A stretch of 64,000 nt of DNA from Basidiobolus meristosporus CBS 931.73 (lineage: Eukaryota > Basidiobolomycota > Basidiobolomycetes > Basidiobolales > Basidiobolaceae). The stretch's first letter is position 1, and each line of letters starts with the position of its first letter. Under the pieces are notes generated by a model, which made no database searches, was not told the DNA's origin, and saw only the letters and a program-made list of their open reading frames with translations. The DNA lies in contig MCFE01000212.1 in NCBI GenBank assembly GCA_002104905.1, positions 1 to 64,000 on the forward strand. Direction: 5' to 3'. Shown piece after piece: positions 41,640 to 53,109 of this stretch. Both the position numbers and the translations under genes were made by a program.

Positions 41640-44600
41640 ATGGATCTAACTACCAAGAGTGGAAGGTGAAGATGAAGATGCTGCTACAAGAAAGAGGCCT
41701 TTGGGATATTGTCATGGGAGAAGAATGCCCTCCTAAAAGCATGAGAGAGGAAGCCCTAAAGTACCAGAAGAAAGAACAAAGTGCCTTTAACTGCATTTGT
41801 CTTAATGTCAAGGACAAATTGCTAATTCAATGCTCAAGAGCAAAACGGCAAAGAATGCCTGGAAAGCATTAGAAGACACCTACCAGTCATGTTCAGCTGC
41901 CAAGAAGATGTATCTGAGACAAAAATTCTTTACTACAAAGATGCTGCCAGGAGAAGAAATGAAAAATCTAATTAACAGAATTACCCTGCTGGGAGATGAG
42001 ATGAAATCTGTGGGTGTACCAACTACTGATGAGGATGTGATAGTTACCATCCTGAATAGACTGACAGACAAGTTTCAGGGCCTTGTATCAGCCCTAGAGT
42101 CCAGAACTGAAGATTTGACCTTAAATTACGTATATGAAAGGCTCCTGGATGAAGAATTAAGGAAATCAAGCGCCAATAAGAAGGAAGAAGAAAATGCTTT
42201 AATAAGCAATGTTAACCAACAAAGGAGGTACCCAAGACCCTACAAAGGCAACAGCAACCTATTTTGCAACTACTGCAAATGGAAAGGACACACATCAGAC
42301 CTGTGTCTCAAAAAGAGAGATTATCAGCAGAAGAAGCCTGAATATGGAAATGCTGCAACAACTGAAGATAGACTATTCATATCTGCACTAAATATGACCA
42401 CAAACAAGGATTCTCAGATGTGGTATATTGACTCTGGAGCATCTCAACACTTTACACACCAAAAAGAACTTTTTACCCAATATCAAGAAATTCCAATTAA
42501 GAAGGTTTTCATGGGTGACAATAGAACACTTGATGCAGTGGGAGAAGGAACTACCCAAGTAAACCTTGGAAGCAGTGAAGGAAGCCATACACTGACCTTT
42601 CAAGAAGTACTCTATGTACCAGAAATAGCCAAGAACCTACTCTCCGTAAGCAAGGCCACAGCAGAAGGACTCAGTTTCAGTTTTGACAATTCTGGATGCA
42701 GGATCACTGATCAAAATGGTGCTCATATTGCTTTGGGCATCAGAGATCAGAATCTATACAAGTTGACTTATAATCCATCAGATCTGGAAGCCAATATAAG
42801 TAACTAAAATGAAGAAACACCAATGCTTTGGCACAGGAGATTTGGGCACATCAATTTTAATTATTTGCGCAAAATGATCAAAGATCTGCTAATTTCTGGA
42901 GTGAAAATTGATCCCCCAGCTAATTTGGAGCACTGTGAAGCCTGCATATATGGGAAACAAGCCAGACAGCCATTCAAGAGCTCTGGGTTAATCAAAACTA
43001 AGAAAAAATTAGATCTAATTCTCTCAGATCTGTGTGGACCTATGCAAAATTTATCCTTAGGCGGGATGAAGTATTTAATCACTTTTATTGGTGATTATAC
43101 AAGATACACATGGGTCTACTTTGTGGAGATAAAGGAAGAAGCTCTGTCTAAGTTCAGGGAGTTTAAAGCCAGAAACTGGTGAAAAAATCAAGAAAATATG
43201 CTCTGACAATGGTGGAGAATAAACCTCAAAACTCTTCATCCACTTCTGCAAAATTCATGGGATAAAGCAAGAGACTACTGTACCATATTCCCCACAGCAA
43301 AATGGAGTAGCAGAACAAGCTAACAGATCAATAATTGATATGGCAAGATCTATGATCCATGATCAAAAATTGTCCTATGATTTTTGGGTGGAATCAGTTG
43401 CCACTGCTGTATATCTTAAAAATAGGAGTTATAGCAGAATACTCCGTGATTCTACTCCATTTGAAGCATGGTATGGATACAGACCAAGTGCAGAACATCT
43501 AAGAATATTTAGGTGTACGGCATATGCCAAAAAACTGGCCAGAAATCAGTCAAAATTTGAGCCAAAAAGTGTAAAATGCATATTTTTGGGCTACTGCAAT
43601 GAGAGTAAGGCATACAGACTCTACAATACCAAAGCAAAGAAGCCAATCAGGTCCAGGGATGTGTTGTTTGATGAAAATTCAAAATTTTCACAAAAAATGA
43701 CATCAGATGATGATGAAAATTTGATCTTAAGTCCACCAATTGTCAGGATTGAATCAGAGCAAAACAATGAAAGTTTTTTCACTCCAGAGGACTCTGCAAC
43801 CATGGTTCAGCCAGAATCGGTGCCCAGGAATATCCCAGAAGAGATCATTCCAGTATCAAATGCCCACAGATCCAATTGGACAAGAAATAGCCCAAATTAC
43901 TATATTAATGAGGGTACAAACTTAGCCTATGCCTATTCAGTCCATATTGATGAACCCCAGACTATAAAAGAGGCCCTAAATAGCCCTCAGACAAAGTTTT
44001 GGAGATCTGCAATGACTGAGGAATATCAGGCCCTGATGGAAAATCAAACTTGGGACTTAGTCAAATTACCAATCAACCAAAAATCAATTGGATGCAGATG
44101 GGTCTTCAAGACAAAATACAAGGCTGATGGTACAATTGAAAGATACAAAGCAAGACTTGTAGCCAAAGGATACTCTCAAACAAAAGGACTTGACTATACT
44201 GAGACCTTTGCACTGGTAGCCAAGTTTAATTCCATCAGATTAATATTGGCTATTGCAGCCAAATATAAGTTTTTATTCATCAAATGGATGTACAAACTGC
44301 ATTTTTGAATAGAGAACTTGATGAGGATGTGTATATGGACCAGCCTGATGGGTTTGTTGACCAAGATAACCCCCATTTGGTCTGCAAGCTTAAAAAGTCA
44401 CTATATGGTCTCAAACAATCACCAAGAGCCTGGAATTGCAAGATAGATTCTTATTTGGAATCTTTGAGTTTCAAAAGGAGTAATGCTGACTATAGTATAT
44501 ACTATAAGCCAGATAGAGCAAATCCAGTTCTATTAGCTCTATATGTGGATGATCTTATTACAGCCGCCAATAACCTAGAAACATTGGAAGAGACTAAATC

Positions 44601-45561
44601 CAGCCTATCTAAGGAGTTCAAGATGTCCAATCTAGGAGAACTTAGTTACTACTTAGGGATTAAGTTCTCCACAGACAGAAGTACCCAGACTATCACCCTA
44701 AGCCAATCCAAGTATATTCAAGATATACTAAAGAAGTACAAAATGGAAGACTGTAAATCGGCAGCTACCCCAATAGAGACAAACCTTAACTTGGTCAAGA
44801 CTCAACCAAATCAAAAGAGCTTGGTGCCATCTGAAAGCCCTGACTTTCCTTATCAATCTATGGTTGGTAGTCTGATGTATATCATGCTTGGAACACGTCC
44901 AGATATCTCATATTCAGTGGGAGTTGTCAGCCAACATAATCAGAATTATGAATCTGATCATATTGCAGCAATTAAGCGGATTTTTAGATACCTAAAAGGA
45001 ACTGCTGATATCTGCTTAAGATACACTTATAAGGATTCAGAACAGGATCTTGTGGGATACTCTGATGCTGATTGGGGACAAAACTTGGAAGACAGAAGAT
45101 CCACCACAGGATACACCTTTCTTTACTGTAAAGGAGCCATTTCATGGAATTCAAGAAAGCAACCAACTGTAGCACTTTCTACTACAGAGGCAGAGTATAC
45201 AGCAGCCTGGGAGGCTACAAAAGAAGCAATGTGGTTAAGAAAGCTCTTTATAGATTTAAGCCTATGTCAAAAAACGCCTATTACTTTATTTCAAGATAAT
45301 CAAGGATGTATACAATTAGGTAGAAATCCTACTTTTCATGCTGGAACCAAGCACATAGATATTAGACATCATTTCATACATGAAGCTATAGAGAATAACT
45401 TAGTTAGCTTAGTTTACTCTCCTACAGATGAAATGATTGCAGACATATTTACCAAACCATTAGCAAGAGACAAGTTTGAATATCTTAGGTCAAAATTAGG
45501 ACTAGTCAGTATGAACATTAAGCTGAGTGGGAGTGTTGTAAAAATTTGTCTTTCCACCTAA
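41640..45561 (+). pseudogene. Copia B gag-pol, near full length but disabled
   Basis: Gag without its first 30 residues or so; frameshift near 41840; gag body and CCHC knuckle 'CNYCKWKGHTSDLC' (42265); protease 'YIDSGASQHF' (42425). A TAA stop at 42805-42807 precedes the integrase zinc domain 'LWHRRFGHINF'. A frameshift near 43180 and a stop near 43220 fall in the integrase core ('CSDNGGE', then 'PQQNGVAEQ'). Reverse transcriptase starts 'FKTKYKADGTIERYKARL'; a frameshift near 44272 precedes 'QMDVQTAFLN'. The 425-codon 3' frame (44284-45561) has the intact 'LYVDDLI' active site and RNase H ('SDADWGQN', 'STTEAEYTA', 'DNQGCIQLG'). Confidence 0.92.
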
Positions 45562-45882
45562 ATATTCACCTAACTTAGTCACTTAGATCATCACCTTCAA
45601 ATCCTAGAGAATACTGACCAAATTCCTTGTTGGGATTTACTTAGAATATTTTCACCAAAATACCAGGTACCCAGAACATGAAAATTCTTAAAGTTGTCCA
45701 AACAGCCCCAAACTTTGCACACATGTTCTTGGGACCTTCCTTAAACTATTCTACGTGTTTGTAATGCCAAGACCAGGTAAAAGTATAGATACTACATTTA
45801 TATTCAATAAATCATTAAGTGAAAACCACATAATCTACTTGTTCTCCAAATCACTTCCAATATCTCCAAGACTCTTACAACA
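45534..45882 (+). repeat. Right LTR of Copia B
   Basis: 349 bp with perfect 8-bp inverted ends TGTTGTAA..TTACAACA. The 5-bp target duplication GCTTG follows. It serves as the reference for the family-A LTR in this window. Confidence 0.92.
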
Positions 45883-45887
45883 GCTTG

Positions 45888-48800
45888 TCCACAAGTTGGT
45901 AAGTTGCAAATGGACATTAATCTTATGATCTTGAAGGGTCCTACTTATTGTGGCTCAAAATTCTTCCATGTGTTTTTTCACTGTAATACAAAGTTCCCAA
46001 CTATCAATGCCTCTGGTGATAAAGTCTTAAAATATCAGCTTCATCTTTGCTGCATTCTGCAATACTTTTGCCTGTGCCTCTTGACATCTTTGTTCCAGCT
46101 GTTGGTGTCTACTTGGCTGACTGATCTCATCTTCTAAGGCAATTGTAAGCTTTGTTGTGTGAGATCTCCTGGAATCCTTGGCTCACATCCATACACAAAG
46201 TAAAATGGCAATTGTTGGGTGGTGTTGTGCATTCTTACTCTGCAGGCAAAGAGTGCTTGGTCTATATACTCATCCCATCTACTGACAACTCAATTTTCAT
46301 GCTTAGTCAGCATTTTTCAAAATAATCCATTAAACTACTAAGTCACTACATTGGTCTAAGGTAATATGCTGTGGTATTCAAGTGTTTGATCTGTTGCATT
46401 TCCAAGTAAGCTTCCAATATCTTTGCTACAAAGTTTGCACCTTTATTAGATAAAATCTCTACAGGGCATCCACACTTTGTGATGATCTCATGGTAGATGA
46501 AATTTGCAGCTTCTTGTTCACTGGCTACAGGTACCATTTTAGCCACTGGCCATATAGTGACATGGTCAATTGCTACTAGAGTCCAACAGTTGAATTTCCT
46601 GGTGGTTGACAGTCTTCCAACGACGTCAATTACCCATCCCTCAAATGGTCTCACAGGCTCTAAGGGAAAGAGCTCAGCAATTCTCTGTGGTTAGCCTTGG
46701 TTGCTTTGGCAATTAGGGCAGGTTTTCACTAGCTTTTTAATATCTTGTTTCATTTTAGGCCACCATGCTCTGGTTCTCATAAGGCTAGAGGTTCCTTCAA
46801 TTCTAAGATGTCCATATCCATTGTGTAGCTTAGGTATTAAATCCAGGCAAGTAACACAAGGGTAATAAGCAATAGAGCTTCCATCAACAATTTGGTAAAG
46901 TATTTCATTCTGTACTACTAACTTGCTGGCTTCATCCCAGATTATCTTCTTGATCTCTACATCCACCTGCTTAGGAGTTGCTTGGTCCTCTAACTACATA
47001 GGTACAAAGGTGGACCAACATAAATCGTGCACCAAGTTGAGTTGTGCAACTTGTTCTAGTCCTAATAAGGCATCAGCAACCATGTTGTTTCTCCCAGGGC
47101 AGTAGACAATCTCCAAGTCAAATTGCTGAATGTATTTACTGCATCATGTCATTTTTCTTGATACTACCTTCTGAGTAAATATATACTTGAGTTGGGCATG
47201 ATCAGTCTTCACAGTGCACTTGACTCCTTCAACTTAGCATCCCCAGGTCTTCAAGCAGTGTATTATGGCAGGCATATCCATCTCAGGCACTGGAAAGTTT
47301 TGTTCTGATGAGTTCTGTTTCCTAGACTCAAAAGCAATGGGGTAGCTCTTTCCCTCAAGCTCTTGGCTCAACATTCCACCAATTGCATAATCTGAAGCAT
47401 CTGTGCACAGAATAAACTCATTCTGAAGTCAGGTATTCTTAAGCTTGGCAGCTGAGCAAGTTCATTCTTGAGTGTCTGAAAGGCAGTCTCATAAGCTATG
47501 TCCAACTTGTGGATATTGTCATTCTTGAGGATATCAGTTACAGGGGCTGCAATACGTGCAAAGGACTTAACAAGTCTACAATTCTAGAAAACCATTCCAA
47601 GAGATGATCTGATTTCCAATATGCTATGGGGCTGCTTCAGATTCTTGATGACTTCAACCTTCTTGGGGTCTAAGGTCACTCCTATACTAGTCACTAGGTG
47701 TCCCAGGTATTCAACATGCTGCTTTAAGAATTCACTTTTTGCTAGCTTGCTGTACAGCTTGTTCTCTCTTAGCTTCTTGGAGACCTTTTCAATGTGCACC
47801 AAGAGCTCCTCTTCTGTCTTGCTGTTCATTGATATGTCATCTAGGTAGATTGTCACAAACTTGTCTAAGTATTCCTGGAGGACTGTTTGAATTAAGGTCA
47901 TGAATGTTGCAGAGGCATTGGTGTGGCCAAGACTCATGACTAAGTACTTGCAATATCTGTATCTGGTACTGAATGCTGTCTTAGGGATGTCTTCCAGCTT
48001 TACCCTAACATGATTGTATCCTGACATACAGTCAATCTTGCTCAATATGGTAGCTCCATTGAGTTGGTCCAAAAGCTCATCAGTCCAAGGTATGGGGTAC
48101 TTATTCTTCATGGTAACCAAGTTGAGGGCTCTGTAGTCAATGTACATTAGACTTGTTCTGTTGGAAAGTGCCACATTGTGCCATGAGTGCAAAAAGATGC
48201 CATAGTGTCCCAGGGAGGCCAAGTGAGCCTATATTTGGCCACAGAGTTTGAAACATAGCTCTGCATCTTCATGCAAAGCAGCCCATGTGTTTCACCTGTT
48301 GTACTGGAGAAAATCCATTTTTTGACCTTTTTTTTTGGATCAACATTGTTCAAAATGTGTCAGAGCACAGAAGGACTGAAGACATGCCTCTGATACTCAA
48401 TATCCATGGCACTTTGAATCTGGCTCTTGTGGCTTGTTTCATGTCACAAAAATTCATGGCACCATCTTGGTCCACTGGTACTATCTGGCACTATAAGTGC
48501 TTTATATAAGTCTTACTTTAGGGCTAATACTTATATATAGTGCCTGATAGTACCAGTGGACTAAGATGGTGCCATGCATTTTTGTGACATAATACAAGCT
48601 ACACAAGCTAGATTCAGAGTGCCATGGGTATTGAGTACCAGATGCATGCCTTCAATTGTTTTGTGCTCCTACACATCCTGCAATACATTGATCCAAAAAC
48701 AAGGGCAAAAAGTTGATTTTCTCCAGCACAATAAGTGAAACACAGGGGCCACTTTGCATGCAGATGCAGAGCTATGTTTTACATTCTGTGGCCAAATATA

Positions 48801-50160
48801 GGCTCACTTGGCCTCCTTGGTACACTAGTGCATCATTTGGCACTCATGGCTCAATGGAGCACTATCAAATGGAGCAAGTCTATTAAGTGCTTCATCATTC
48901 TTTTTCACAGAAAGCACTGGTGCTCCACAGGTTGACTTGCTGGGATGGATATATTCTTGCTCCAATAAATATTCTTTTTGTCTCTTCATCTCTTCCAACT
49001 TCAATGGACTCATTCTGTAAGGTGTCTTACTTACTGGGGAGCTAACTCCTGTGTCAATGGCCTGATCCACATCTCTGACAAGGGTAGGCTTACAAGCTCA
49101 TTTGAAAGCATATCTGAATATTCCTTCAAAAGTTTCTGGACCTTCAGGGGTGCTAGAGTACAGGAGATCTCCTGTGACACTGCCATAAGGAGCATCTGGC
49201 TACCTTTTCTAAGTGCTCTACAGAATTATGTCTAGCTAAGCTCATTTGTTTCACACAAACCAGAGTTGACCAAGTTGAAATCCAGTCTGGCAGGTAACAG
49301 CTCATAGGTCTTATTGACTGTCAGGATCTGAGTAGCTTGTGTTCTACAGTTGATTGATGGATTACAACTAAATAGCCAGATTTTTCCAAGTACAAGGTCA
49401 AACTTGCAGTTCTCAAATGTAAAGGCCTGTAGGTTTTCTTCATAGTTGTATATCCTGATTCTTACTGGCTGAGTAATATGGTCAATCATGTGAGAGTTCC
49501 CATCTGCTGTTAGCATTGAAGTTGATATGGTGGGTTCTGAGTTGATTCCAGCTTTCAAAGCAAATTGTGCTAACATGTACTCATGCAATGCTCTTGAGTC
49601 AACCATGATTTGGCAGCTTCTCCATTAGTTGCCCCATTCAAATATAGTAGATATCCTGCGCTTGAGGTCATTTGGATACATATTCTTCATTTATATGCAA
49701 GGTGAGTTCTGAGTCTTCTTCAAGTTCATCCTCTATGTTGCTATGCTCAAGGGCTTCAAAATGCTGAGGATTCTTGGTGACTAGTGTTCATTTCTTCTCT
49801 GGGGGCAGTACTTTGCAATATGTCCTTGCTGGTGGCAATTAAAGCAAGGTTCTTTGTTCTTACATTCTTGTGCATAGTGTCCATTTCCATTGGCAGTACT
49901 TCTAATTGTCATCTTCCATAATTATTGTGGCCTCTCTGAGTAGTCATTGTGGGCTTCTCAACTACAAACATAGCTGAGTCATACTCATTGGCAATTTTCA
50001 CAGCTTCTTCAATAGTTTGAGGTGTCTGATAATTCACTTCCATGCAAATTCTTTCCTTCAACCCATCAATATAGTATTCAACTTGACCCATGAAGTTCAT
50101 TTGTTCAATTTGTCCAGGAAGACATCTGTATTCATAGATTTGTTCTAGGACCATTCCACA
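45888..50160 (-). mobile_element. Gypsy-family retrotransposon (Gypsy B), decayed
   Basis: Minus strand, continuing left of Copia B at 41379-41244 (C-terminal integrase or chromodomain-like tail 'LEDIVYKDQLKLARL' and polypurine tract). Gag end: 50154-49909 with CCHC knuckle 'CFNCHQQGHIAKYC' near 49840. Protease: 49606-49232 ('MVDSRALHEYML', with the catalytic DSG changed to DSR). Reverse transcriptase: 49070-48885 and 48148-47584 with 'YIDYRALN' and active site 'IYLDDISM'. RNase H: about 47580-46990, broken. Integrase: zinc domain 46966-46691 ('HLRIEGTSSL', 'KTCPNCQ') and core 46654-46346 ('DVVGRLS', 'LSNKGANF'). The foldback element 48149-48881 splits the reverse transcriptase. The 5' part of gag and the 5' LTR are lost at 50160, where family X begins. 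Confidence 0.87.
48149..48881. mobile_element. 733-bp foldback (long inverted repeat) element in Gypsy B
   Basis: Two arms of about 365 bp are near-complete inverted complements meeting at about 48515. The left arm starts AGACTTGTTCTGTTGGAAAG and the right arm ends GGAGCAAGTCT. Matching blocks include 'ggccaagtgagcctatattt' (48220) with its complement at about 48800, and 'ctggcactataagtgcttta' (48487) opposite the 48540 region. It interrupts the Gypsy B reverse transcriptase between 'SVKKNDEAL' and 'MYIDYRALN'. It is flanked by a 3-bp direct repeat ATT (48146-48148 and 48882-48884). It has no coding capacity, so it is non-autonomous. The 3-bp duplication fits CACTA or Harbinger type transposition. 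Confidence 0.85.
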
Positions 50161-50164
50161 TAGC

Positions 50165-50600
50165 TCTATTCAGGAAGCCTACAGTCTAAGTAGCAATGAA
50201 GGATCAGGCAGTAATAAAAGCCAGAAGTTTTCTTGGGAGCCTTCCACACAGCTGAAAGCTCAAAACAAGAAAAAAAGAAATGTCAGATTGCTTGAAGATT
50301 TATGGTAAGGAACAGGAAAGCAGAAACCAATGCACCAGTGCAGCATTTATCATTAAGAAAGCATTGTTCTGCACAAGAAGCACTCAGACAAAGTATCAGC
50401 AAAGGACCTGGCAGTGATGAGTAAAATATAAAGGGAAAAAAAGTCTACCCAAGCCAGAGATAGAGGAGTGTAAGAAAACAGCTGCAATTCTTGCCAATTT
50501 GCACCTATACTCCCAAAGAGGCCAAGTTCCAAACAAAAAAGCCAATCTTGACTGGACATTTCAATGTTCAGCCAGCCAAGCCACACTTGAGTGTGGTAGA
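50165..50600 (+). pseudogene. Repeat family X, copy 4 (fragment)
   Basis: Plus-strand similarity to 31380-31800: 'gtaatgaaggatcaggcag'-type start, 'gcactcagacaaagtatcag', 'ggacctggcagtgatga'. Stops are frequent. It replaces the 5' end of Gypsy B. Confidence 0.45.
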
Positions 50601-50640
50601 AGAGTTTGTAGGAAAGTCAATACGTACCACTGTGTAATAC

Positions 50641-51008
50641 TGTTACAAGTCTTGGTATAAGAGTTGTGGAGGAATAGGGAGTTTAGCTAGTACTGTATTC
50701 ACTAAAACTTGAACTGATTTTTATTGTGGTTCTAGCAGCTCCTTATATACATTTTGCCAGATCAGTTGCTTACTAATTGTATCTCTTAATGTAGGTTGTG
50801 GCTGATGACTCATTTGATTGCATCATCATAACCCAATAAGATCCTAGCTAATATATCTATTTCTGTCTGATAAGGATCTGCTGATTCATTTTCTGACTAA
50901 TGCTACTGATTTCATAGATAATACTGATATACTGATAACCTAAGCATATACTAATTGATTTGACTAAAAGCTGATCTAACTTAAAAATTCAAGTGGCAGA
51001 TGATAACA
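50641..51008. repeat. LTR-like block TGTTAC..ATAACA
   Basis: About 368 bp with short inverted ends (TGTTA / TAACA), and a TATA-like TATATAAGGAG on the minus strand near 50730. Its inner 45 bp recur at 41195-41243 next to the Gypsy B polypurine tract, so it is probably the Gypsy B family LTR. I found no target duplication, so it may be a displaced 5' LTR of Gypsy B and not a solo LTR. Confidence 0.55.
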
Positions 51009-51065
51009 GTACATCGACATTTGAAATGGCCAATTTACTTGGTTAAAAAATCTGGTGCCCTAACA

Positions 51066-51560
51066 GATTTTCCCCTACTCAAACACAACTAATCTCTGTT
51101 ATGGCTCATTTACCACTCAAATTCCATCTTTTGTGGTCACACCTAATCACTTCTCATGAGATCATTACATCCTCAACTGATCCATTAAACCTTTCCTAGT
51201 GATTAGTTATCTGTGATCTATCCACACATTTAGCAGTTGCCAAGACATCAGCAGATCAACAATACCACTTTCAATAAGCTTATGTGCCTATCAACATGCA
51301 CACTGAATTCAATAAGTCCAGTTTCTTGGTGCTTACTAATTCAGCTTGATCCAAAAGTATATGTATAGCTTCATGAACCTTTTGGTTAAGTGCATATATC
51401 AAGAAAATTGAAATTGTGTCACAACAAAATTAAGAATCTAACAATTCTGTCCTTGCTTCTATTAGACCAGAACCTCTCAGCAAATATATCTGACACACTC
51501 TGACAATTCTAAGGTTCTGTATTCAGTTGTCACTTATGCTCAGTTAAACTGTTGAAGAAT
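51066..51560 (+). repeat. Gypsy A-type LTR relic
   Basis: Reads like the reverse complement of the Gypsy A LTR: 'aactaatctctgttatggctc', 'cctcaactgatcc', 'gttgccaagacatcagcaga', 'cttggtgcttactaattcag', 'ctgacacactctgacaattc'. It is heavily diverged and no internal region is attached. Confidence 0.65.
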
Positions 51561-51639
51561 TCTGTATCACTTTTTGTTTGGACACAAACACTACCTGACT
51601 ATCATCATTTGCAAAGAGAGTGAAGATCACAATGACTAA

Positions 51640-51960
51640 TTAAGTAACAATGGCAAAAAACTTGATGACTATTGCAATGCTTAAAATGTAACTTTGGGGC
51701 AATACTAGGCACAGCAAAAAGTTGCAGCACTTGATGTAGATTGCTACTCAAGAGAACACGCTTGAATATTGCAAGGATATATTGCAAAGATGGACAATGA
51801 GATGCTAGACCTTTCAGCACTGGCTGAGGACCAGGATGTAAAGGGGCTAGTGAATAATATATTGCATAAATCTGTGGGGTTCCTGCCAGGGGCTTTGACT
51901 TGGGAATCTTAGCAGAAATATATCCTGGATGGTGGATATTTATGAGGTTATGTGCTGAGT
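51640..51960 (+). pseudogene. Repeat family X, copy 5 (fragment)
   Basis: The segment 51680-51940 matches the 'ESTLEYCKDLLQ' part of family X: here 'QENTLEYCKDILQ', then 'ctgaggaccaggatg' and 'ggggttcctgccaggg'. It is broken by stops. Confidence 0.45.
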
Positions 51961-52439
51961 GTGAGGTTTGAACTAGTGTATGTGTTGGGTAGGTGGATAT
52001 GTATAGATCAGTAAAGCTTGAAGTCAACTTACAACTGAAGATTAAAAGAAAATTTGACAAATTGTACACATAAAGAGTAAAAGCATGGTGCTGGTTAGGA
52101 AGTATGGAGTGTGAAAAGAGGCAATAGCCAATCAACACATACAAGCATTGGAGGTGACTGGATATCTTGGTTCAGAAAGTAAGAGAATTAACAGAGGACC
52201 AATCAAAAGTCACTTATGCAATGTAGTGAAGAGAAATATTGATTCAGTATTTTGTGAAATCCTGTGGTCAAAGATCTTCAACAATCTCTGCTTGGTGTCC
52301 TGACAGACTCACTACCTCCTATGCATGGGACTTTAGCTTTGTTATAGCCTATTGACATGTTTGTCAACATAACTTCCCATAGGGGGAGAGAATGCACGAG
52401 GTCATAGTGCCATTTCAGTAAAGTTGGCAAGCACTAAGC
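51961..52439. other. Gene-free AT-rich stretch
   Basis: No recognised frame, LTR or RNA gene. A minus-strand open frame at 52144-51605 (179 codons) overlaps repeat copy 5 and resembles nothing I know. Confidence 0.3.
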
Positions 52440-52704
52440 CATTTGCCACCCTACAAAATTAATCAACTACTAGATATACCTAAAATGATAGGTGTTAGTT
52501 GGAGTCAAAGCTCTCCTTTGGGAGCAATGCCTTTGCTTCTCAACAATGTCCCTATACTAGTTATCAAATTATATATGGGGCATTTCATGCTAAGTGTACC
52601 ATTGGAGATAGAAGTAAAATTTCAAAGAATTGGCAAGATATAAGAGAGTATCTGCTACACAAAGTATTTCTTGCAAACTCTAATTAGTAATCATATGCAT
52701 ATGA
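52440..52704 (+). other. Left part of a sequence split by Copia C
   Basis: A plus-strand reading 'SFGSNAFASQQCPYTSYQI' then 'IYGAFHAKCTIGDRSK' ends near the Copia C insertion. The continuation on the far side (57390-57590) includes 'CRKCRRIYPKADYQCQ' and 'VAFVCEVC', a pair of CxxC motifs spaced like a zinc ribbon. It is possibly an old transposase or repeat-encoded protein; I cannot name it. Confidence 0.35.
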
Positions 52705-53073
52705 TGTTGAAATATTGGACTATTTGGTATCATTCAGCAGCTAAAAATTTACTTAACAATTCTAGGCTAGTCTTAGTCACTGTAGGACTCATTTACTGCC
52801 TTAACATCGCCACTTTCTCCAGATATATGATCTTATGATTATTCCCCTACAGTCAGGATCAAATTAGCACTATTACCAAACGTTATGTACTAACCCTGAA
52901 ACTGTTACAGAATGCTCCTGAATATTGAGAAACCCTCCCTACTTAGTGTTGCAGCTCTATTACTTCTACAAAGGTATAAATACTGAGCTTCTTTATGAAT
53001 AAACAACAGTTTAACTATTATCACTATTTCTTGATAAGTTCCTTATATCCAAATCACTTCTTAAATTGCAACA
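52705..53073 (+). repeat. Left LTR of Copia C
   Basis: 369 bp with TG..CA ends. It contains an AT-rich promoter-like stretch (GGTATAAATACTGAG at about 52973) that would drive element transcription, followed by AATAAA (about 52999). Confidence 0.95.
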
Positions 53074-53086
53074 GGTTATGAGCCCC
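53074..53086 (+). other. Primer binding site, initiator tRNA-Met half
   Basis: GGTTATGAGCCCC starts immediately after the LTR. Its complement GGGCTCATAACC is the anticodon-stem and loop sequence (CAT anticodon) of eukaryotic initiator tRNA-Met. Copia-class elements prime from a cleaved half of this tRNA rather than its 3' end. Family-A copies share the same site. Confidence 0.8.
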
Positions 53087-53109
53087 AATTGCCTTAATCT
53101 ATTCTAAAG

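Larger units (their letters stand above)
41385..45882 (+). mobile_element. Copia-family retrotransposon (Copia B), inserted in Gypsy B
   Basis: Bounded by TGTTGTAAAAATT at 41385 and CTTACAACA at 45882, flanked by a perfect 5-bp target duplication GCTTG (41380-41384 and 45883-45887). Gypsy B integrase sequence resumes on both sides. The right LTR is complete (45534-45882). The left LTR stops at about 41635, and the following 5' leader, primer site and first codons of gag are missing: the sequence jumps from '..gaccaggtaaaa' to 'agctggatggatctaac'. The coding region has at least three frameshifts and two stops. It belongs to the same family as Copia A. Confidence 0.93.

Noticed and set aside
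51605-52144. 179-codon minus-strand frame
   Set aside because: It overlaps the plus-strand family X relic and AT-rich sequence, and has no recognisable motifs. It is probably a chance frame.
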